Under the pieces are notes generated by a model. That model was not told where the DNA came from. It searched no databases and saw only the letters and a list, made by a program, of their open reading frames with translations. The translations under genes and the position numbers were made by a program. A stretch of DNA of 64,000 nt from Mytilus edulis (Eukaryota > Mollusca > Bivalvia > Mytilida > Mytilidae), in contig NC_092348.1 in assembly GCF_963676685.1 (NCBI RefSeq), positions 15,660,867 to 15,724,866 on the forward strand, read 5' to 3'. Positions 62,801-64,000 of this stretch are shown here, piece by piece; the first letter of the stretch is position 1; each line of letters opens with the position of its first letter.

Positions 62801-63869
62801 AAATTAATCCAAACTTGGCCACAATCATCTTTGGGGTATCTAGTTTAAAAAATGTGTGGCGTGACCTGGTCAACCAACCAAGATGGCCGCCACCGCTAAA
62901 AATAGAACATAGGGGTAAAATGCAGTTTTTGGCTTATAACTCAAAAACCAAAGCATTTTGAGGAAATCTGACAGGGGATAAAAATGTTTATCAGGTCAAG
63001 AACTATCTGCCCTGAAATTTTCAGATGAATCGGTCAATCGGTTGTTGGGTTGCTGCCCCTGAATTGGTAATTTTGAAGAAATTTTGCTGTTTTTGGTTAT
63101 TATCTTGAATATTATTATAGTTAGAGATAAACTGTAAACAGCAATATTATAATGTTCAGCAAAGTAAGATCTACAAATAAGTCAACATGACCTAAATGGT
63201 CAATTGACCCCTTAAGGAGTTATTGCCCTTTATAGTCAATTTTTAACAATTTTCATTAATTTGGTAAATTTATGTAAATTTTTACCAAATATAGTTCTCT
63301 GTTACTAATGGGCAAAGTTCATGATAGATATAATTGTAAGAAGCAAAATCGTTCAGTAAAGTAAGAACTTCAAACACATCACCATCACCAAAATACAATT
63401 TTGTCATGAATCCATTTGTGTCCTTTGTTTAATATGCACATAGACCAAGGTGAGCGACACAGGCTCTTTAGAGCCTCTAGTTTAGTGACTTATTATTGCG
63501 AATTTCCCAAGTAGAAAAATAACACAAATATGAATTGTCATGAATAAGTAAAACTTGGATCTCTTCTTATTAAACTGCATCAAGTAAATTTAAAAATCAG
63601 GAAATTAAATCGCTGCGAGGTGGGTTATAGCTAAAAAGGGCTAAACATGAAATAGAGTATCTGGAAATAAATAAGTTGGAACACAGTAATTGATTGATAA
63701 TTTTGTTCTCAACCTGTATGTATATTGATTCAGTTTTTGCTATTATAATGTTTTACAGATGTCTTAGTGTGATGATTTCCTGTTTGGATACATATCTCTT
63801 GCTGCAGTCACAGTATAAGTTCCAGGATGTACTGCTTACCTCACAGGCTGAAAATCATACCAAAGACAG
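35678..63869 (+). CDS. TBC1D32: TBC1D32 / broad-minded (BROMI), 23 exons, 5' 888 codons
   Basis: TBC1D32 is a TBC-domain protein of the ciliary base and axoneme. It works with the kinase CDK20 (CCRK) and is needed for cilium shape and Hedgehog signalling. Coding exons: 35678-35829, 36681-36836, 37488-37665, 39674-39745, 41454-41579, 42369-42444, 42860-42966, 44285-44346, 44846-44990, 46110-46166, 46828-46918, 47636-47770, 48633-48710, 49788-49927, 51816-51949, 52408-52609, 53545-53633, 56348-56486, 57573-57660, 60192-60310, 60803-60922, 61373-61461 and 63759-63869. All 22 introns are GT-AG and the frame closes at every join. Family marks: [19 protein letters not shown] near residue 45; [18 protein letters not shown] near 670; [19 protein letters not shown] near 720; [11 protein letters not shown] near 845. 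Vertebrate proteins are about 1,250 residues, so roughly 30% at the C-terminus, including the TBC domain, is missing beyond the edge. The start is the first ATG after the 35656 acceptor. Confidence 0.95.
36681..36836 (+). CDS. TBC1D32: TBC1D32 exon 2
   Basis: Acceptor TTATTTTACAG, donor GTATGT from 36837. Using the GTAATA four bases later would hit a stop in exon 3, so the first donor is right. Peptide begins [16 protein letters not shown]. Confidence 0.93.
37488..37665 (+). CDS. TBC1D32: TBC1D32 exon 3
   Basis: Acceptor TTTTTTTCCAG, donor GTAATA. Ends in phase 0. Carries an acidic patch [11 protein letters not shown] near residue 150. Confidence 0.93.
37878..39103. mobile_element. hAT-like non-autonomous DNA transposon in intron 3
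   Basis: The ends are inverse copies: CAGTGTTCCAGCTAGG at the left and CCTAGCTGGAACACTG at the right, followed inward by GC-rich CCCTTTT/AAAAGGG-type blocks. TTACT flanks both sides (37873-37877 and 39104-39108), a 5-bp direct repeat. hAT elements usually duplicate 8 bp, so the superfamily call rests on the CAGTGTTCC end. No ORF of transposase size. Confidence 0.7.
39113..39450 (+). mobile_element. tRNA-derived SINE in intron 3
   Basis: The head contains an A-box-like CTGGTGTAGTGGTCAGTGC and, about 45 bases later, a B-box GGTTCGATTCC. After it comes a conserved-looking body (CTCTTGCACGTTAAAGACAC) and an AT-rich tail. The head no longer forms a complete tRNA. Confidence 0.8.
39474..39592 (+). 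repeat. Tail repeat in intron 3 (GGAGAGTTGTCTCATTGGCA)
   Basis: GAAGGCCATACTTTGACTTT and GTTGTCTCATTGGCACTCAT correspond to the reverse of 24150-24355. It ends in CATCTTCTTATATC. Confidence 0.6.
39674..39745 (+). CDS. TBC1D32: TBC1D32 exon 4
   Basis: Acceptor ATATTTTCTAG, donor GTAAGA. Phase 0 at both ends, 24 codons ([17 protein letters not shown]...). Confidence 0.92.
39933..41118. mobile_element. Harbinger-like non-autonomous DNA transposon in intron 4
   Basis: Left end GGCCAGAATTTTTTTATTAT then CTGTTTAACGAGA. The right end is the inverse, TCTCGTTAAACAGATAAAAT then AAAAAGTCTGGCC. TAA flanks both sides, as in PIF/Harbinger insertions. The TIR is about 33 bp with a few mismatches. A 78-codon minus ORF (40319-40555) is not a recognisable transposase. 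Confidence 0.72.
41454..41579 (+). CDS. TBC1D32: TBC1D32 exon 5
   Basis: Acceptor TTTAATTTTAG, donor GTACGT. Phase 0 at both ends, 42 codons ([18 protein letters not shown]...). Confidence 0.93.
41784..42083 (+). mobile_element. ATGCCCC repeat element (copy 2) in intron 5
   Basis: Starts TATGCCCCATTTATGGGCAT, carries a run of (T/C)CGTCCGT units near 41820-41880, and ends GACACATTCTTGTTT. Single inner module. Confidence 0.8.
42369..42444 (+). CDS. TBC1D32: TBC1D32 exon 6
   Basis: Acceptor TTTTGATTTCAG, donor GTTGGT (non-consensus +3). Leaves one base over. Peptide [20 protein letters not shown]. Confidence 0.92.
42860..42966 (+). CDS. TBC1D32: TBC1D32 exon 7
   Basis: Acceptor TGTTTTAACAG, donor GTAAGT. 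Ends in phase 0. Peptide [18 protein letters not shown], then [16 protein letters not shown]. Confidence 0.93.
43740..44171 (+). mobile_element. ATGCCCC repeat element (copy 3), module doubled, intron 7
   Basis: TATGCCCCACCTACGATAGT to GGACACATTCTTGTT. The module from AGGTTAAAGTTTTTGGTCAA to the GGTCCACTGAATAT block occurs twice, the same architecture as the reverse copy at 12689-13111. Confidence 0.8.
44285..44346 (+). CDS. TBC1D32: TBC1D32 exon 8
   Basis: Acceptor TATATTTCAG, donor GTTAGT. 62 bp, leaves two bases. Peptide [20 protein letters not shown]. Confidence 0.93.
44846..44990 (+). CDS. TBC1D32: TBC1D32 exon 9
   Basis: Acceptor TATTTTTTAG, donor GTATGT. Ends in phase 0. Peptide begins [17 protein letters not shown] and ends [11 protein letters not shown]. 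Confidence 0.94.
45515..45867. repeat. Minisatellite in intron 9, 58-bp unit x 6
   Basis: Units start at 45515, 45573, 45631, 45689, 45747 and 45805. Each contains ATCATAGTCTCCAAGGACGG and GTAAAGCTAGCTATAAA. The first unit differs at a few bases; the later five look identical, which points to recent expansion. Confidence 0.95.
46110..46166 (+). CDS. TBC1D32: TBC1D32 exon 10
   Basis: Acceptor TATATTTTTTAG, donor GTAAGT. Phase 0 at both ends, 19 codons: [19 protein letters not shown]. Confidence 0.92.
46326..46575. repeat. Degenerate minisatellite in intron 10, ~38-bp unit
   Basis: Six to seven diverged units built around ATAAAACAGAAAACCAAAGA and TATCATAGTTTATCTTGT. Confidence 0.8.
46828..46918 (+). 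CDS. TBC1D32: TBC1D32 exon 11
   Basis: Acceptor TATGTTTCAG, donor GTTAGT. Leaves one base. Peptide [18 protein letters not shown]. Confidence 0.92.
46930..47160. repeat. Imperfect local tandem repeat in intron 11
   Basis: GGTCGAGGTTCATATGGTCA, GTCGAGGGTTCATATAGTCA and AGGTCATATTTCATATTGTC recur about every 80-90 bases, with TTTGACA...GCTGACTTA in between. Part of the text resembles exon 11 itself (AGCTGACTTAAAGATAGACC against AGCTGACTTAACAGATAGAT), so the repeat seems to have grown from the exon end. Confidence 0.55.
47230..47605. repeat. Minisatellite in intron 11, ~23-bp unit
   Basis: About 15 units of TTTTGTACAATATTTGTGAT plus TTC. The last units run straight into the duplicated splice acceptor of exon 12. 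Lys/Tyr-rich minus ORFs at 47220-47613 come from it. Confidence 0.93.
47581..47640 (+). promoter_or_regulatory. Duplicated 3' splice site before exon 12
   Basis: The 25 bases at 47581-47605 are repeated exactly at 47616-47640, including ATTATTTCCAG and the first five exon bases. Only the second AG (47634-47635) gives the frame of exon 12. The first (47599-47600) adds 35 bases and shifts it. Confidence 0.9.
47636..47770 (+). CDS. TBC1D32: TBC1D32 exon 12
   Basis: Start chosen at the downstream copy of the doubled acceptor; donor GTAAGA. Peptide [18 protein letters not shown], then [13 protein letters not shown]. Leaves one base. Confidence 0.93.
47781..48062. repeat. Dispersed repeat close behind the exon 12 donor
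   Basis: GAGGGTCGTAATGGGGTTAC, CTTCATGATAAATAATGGT and, at the end, CACTACTACCCTAATTTT. A related copy sits just behind the exon 18 donor at 56508-56708. Confidence 0.6.
48633..48710 (+). CDS. TBC1D32: TBC1D32 exon 13
   Basis: Acceptor AATTATTTTCAG, donor GTATAC. Phase 1 in and out. Peptide [18 protein letters not shown], then PSPSKHLS. Confidence 0.92.
49156..49606 (+). mobile_element. TIR element, copy 1 (intron 13)
   Basis: The left end GGGACAATATCCCTAATGCG and the right end AACATTGACC, an eroded form of the TATTGCCCC end of copy 2, are flanked by AATT. An 83-codon ORF at 49322-49573 contains [19 protein letters not shown], and copy 2 keeps nearly the same peptide. It lies inverted with respect to 55686-56139. 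Confidence 0.65.
49788..49927 (+). CDS. TBC1D32: TBC1D32 exon 14
   Basis: Acceptor ATTATTTTTAG, donor GTTGGT. Ends in phase 0. Peptide [16 protein letters not shown], then [12 protein letters not shown]. The open frame continues to 50125 as intron read-through. Confidence 0.93.
50300..51295 (+). mobile_element. 5'-truncated retroelement copy in intron 14
   Basis: It begins inside the coding part, equal to about 59000 in the copy at 58.5 kb, and runs through the end of the reading frame (GSLHRN then stop at about 50657), a 600-bp 3' UTR and the tail CCCCATTTCCATTCTCAATT. The coding part carries frame damage near its 5' end but is otherwise close to the other copy. Same orientation as the gene. 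Confidence 0.85.
51816..51949 (+). CDS. TBC1D32: TBC1D32 exon 15
   Basis: Acceptor TTTGTTTTTAG, donor GTAAGT. Leaves two bases. Peptide [18 protein letters not shown], then [18 protein letters not shown]. Confidence 0.94.
52408..52609 (+). CDS. TBC1D32: TBC1D32 exon 16
   Basis: Acceptor TTTTTTTTAACAG, donor GTTTGT. Ends in phase 0. Peptide [17 protein letters not shown], then [17 protein letters not shown]. Confidence 0.94.
53545..53633 (+). CDS. TBC1D32: TBC1D32 exon 17
   Basis: Acceptor TTATACTTACAG, donor GTAAAT. Leaves two bases. Ser/Thr/Asp-rich linker: [17 protein letters not shown]. Confidence 0.92.
53867..55583. repeat. Minisatellite in intron 17, 33-bp unit x ~52
   Basis: The unit contains CTCCAACGTTGTAGATTTAC followed by AGGTAGAAMCAAA. 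As 33 is a multiple of three, frames stay open for 1.6 kb on both strands: minus [11 protein letters not shown] repeats (53898-55556, 552 codons with an ATG) and plus [11 protein letters not shown] repeats (no ATG). One array unit near 54345-54380 carries a partial extra copy. Nothing suggests it is translated: no splice-compatible borders and no conserved flanks. Confidence 0.96.
55686..56139 (-). mobile_element. TIR element, copy 2 (intron 17)
   Basis: GGGGCAATATGCGCAATTG at the left and AGGGGTATTGTCCC at the right are inverse ends, flanked by AAAT on both sides. The minus strand contains the peptide [19 protein letters not shown], as in copy 1. The two copies are in opposite orientation and flank exons 14-17. 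Confidence 0.7.
56348..56486 (+). CDS. TBC1D32: TBC1D32 exon 18
   Basis: Acceptor TTATTTACAG, donor GTAAGA. Ends in phase 0. Peptide [18 protein letters not shown], one of the best conserved parts of the family. Confidence 0.95.
56508..56708. repeat. Dispersed repeat close behind the exon 18 donor
   Basis: GGTGGTAAAGGGGGTTACCT, TCATGAAAAATAACAGTAAA and ATGAATCACAATAAGGATAC match, in order, the repeat at 47781-48062. Confidence 0.6.
57030..57301 (+). mobile_element. ATGCCCC repeat element (copy 4) in intron 18
   Basis: TATGCCCCATTTATGGGCAT to GGACACATTCTTGTT with a single module, closest in form to copy 2 at 41784. Confidence 0.8.
57573..57660 (+). CDS. TBC1D32: TBC1D32 exon 19
   Basis: Acceptor GAATATGTATAG, donor GTAAGT. 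Leaves one base. Peptide [18 protein letters not shown], then [11 protein letters not shown], a family hallmark. Confidence 0.95.
58480..60116 (+). mobile_element. Retroelement copy with reverse transcriptase in intron 19
   Basis: The reading frame holds an RT core: [20 protein letters not shown] (template-grip block) and [12 protein letters not shown], whose YLDD is the catalytic motif, then [16 protein letters not shown]. These blocks fit a Penelope-like or related LINE-type RT; I cannot separate the two. The frame shifts at about 58971 after YSVYISQL (a net change of two bases), continues as [16 protein letters not shown], and is broken again by an insertion at 59197-59309. The end is GSLYRN and a stop at about 59473, followed by a 640-bp 3' UTR. 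The 5' half of the element is missing. Not functional as it stands. Confidence 0.85.
59191..59315 (+). mobile_element. Short tail of the same family nested in the retroelement ORF
   Basis: About 113 bases (GGGAATTTCTCGCTACATTG to CCATTTCCATTCTCAATTTT) interrupt the ORF between NILY and KAQKCQ. They equal the last ~113 bases of the host element. TTTATA flanks both sides (59191-59196, 59310-59315), and the other copy (50.5 kb) has the uninterrupted sequence. Confidence 0.85.
60192..60310 (+). CDS. TBC1D32: TBC1D32 exon 20
   Basis: Acceptor ATACATTTATAG, donor GTAAGA. Ends in phase 0. Peptide [17 protein letters not shown], then [15 protein letters not shown]. Confidence 0.94.
60803..60922 (+). 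CDS. TBC1D32: TBC1D32 exon 21
   Basis: Acceptor TTACATTTTAG, donor GTAATG. Phase 0 at both ends, 40 codons ([20 protein letters not shown]...). Ends REIPDSVV. Confidence 0.94.
61373..61461 (+). CDS. TBC1D32: TBC1D32 exon 22
   Basis: Acceptor TTCTATCTTTAG, donor GTAAGA. Leaves two bases. Peptide [19 protein letters not shown], then EQSHVFGL. Confidence 0.94.
61680..63481 (+). mobile_element. Composite repeat in intron 22 with three ~500-bp modules
   Basis: It begins AGCTCACCTGGCCCGAAGGG (with the self-complementary GGCCCGAAGGGCC), then CGTCCGTCGTCGTCCG repeats, and ends AGGTGAGCGACACAGGCTCT then TTAGAGCCTCTAG. Inside, a module starting CTTTTACAAAAATCTTCTCC recurs at about 61762, 62262 and 62761, about 500 bases apart, each with AGATGG(C)GGCCAC-type blocks. 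The AGCTCACCT/AGGTGAGC ends are inverse over about eight bases. No intact ORF. Confidence 0.85.
63759..63869 (+). CDS. TBC1D32: TBC1D32 exon 23 (last in window)
   Basis: Acceptor TGTTTTACAG, donor GTAAGT from 63870. Peptide [18 protein letters not shown], ending [10 protein letters not shown], with two bases left over. The last 29 bases and the donor are copied in the tandem array that follows. Later donors would add a TAA at once, so the first is chosen. Confidence 0.93.
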
Positions 63870-64000
63870 GTAAGTTATCAACTCACAGATGAAAAATCAT
63901 ATCAAAGACAGGTAAGTTATCAACTCACAGGTGGAAAATCATACCAAAGACAGGTAAGTTATCAACTCACAGGTGGAAAATCATACCAAAGACAGGTAAG
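63841..64000. repeat. 42-bp tandem repeat that copies the exon 23 donor, 4 units
   Basis: Units start at 63841, 63883, 63925 and 63967 (the last is cut by the window). Each has TCACAG, AAAATCATACCAAAGACAG or a near variant, and GTAAGTTATCAAC. Donors therefore occur at 63870, 63912, 63954 and 63996. Confidence 0.95.

Overview
The window is eukaryotic, from an AT-rich, intron-rich and repeat-dense animal genome. Its dispersed repeats (elements framed by ATGCCCC, a GGCCCGAAGGGCC repeat, a tRNA-derived SINE, a retroelement tail ending CCCCATTTCCATTCTCAATTTTA) are ones I associate with bivalve molluscs, most likely a mussel of the Mytilus group. That placement comes from memory of such repeats and has not been checked by a search. 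A 100-N scaffold gap lies at 14565-14664.

Right half (about 33.8-64 kb): one large plus-strand gene, which I identify as TBC1D32 (broad-minded/BROMI), a cilium and Hedgehog-pathway protein. I can join 23 coding exons (35678-63869) in one continuous frame with GT/AG junctions, giving 888 codons. The C-terminal part, including the TBC domain, lies beyond the window. Its introns hold a hAT-like and a Harbinger-like DNA element, a SINE, two sense-oriented copies of one retroelement, an inverted pair of 450-bp TIR elements, ATGCCCC elements, five minisatellites (unit lengths 58, 38, 23, 33 and 42 bp) and a 1.8-kb composite repeat with three 0.5-kb modules. Two of the tandem duplications fall on splice sites.

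Left half (1-33 kb): gene-poor. It holds the 5' part of a gag-like ORF with a DUF1759-type end (minus strand, cut by the window edge), one exon of an HSPA12-type Hsp70-like gene (minus), two weak orphan exons (minus), a frame-broken coding region next to the gap (minus), and a chain of minus-strand exons (25.9-30.2 kb) that encode a hydrophobic/signal segment followed by a charged coiled-coil stretch. A 433-bp exon with its own ATG (30517-30949) may be the start of that same gene.

The rest of the left half is old transposon debris: TIR and foldback elements, decayed reverse-transcriptase pieces in a duplicated block at 21-24 kb, a 1.9-kb array of 22-bp repeats with two insertions, and a long CT microsatellite. 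I found no RNA genes other than the SINE head, no CRISPR array and no bacterial-type operon. I see no convincing new multi-gene system. The most interesting signals are the tandem repeats that copy splice sites in TBC1D32, the retroelement carrying a tail of its own family, and the unidentified coiled-coil gene.
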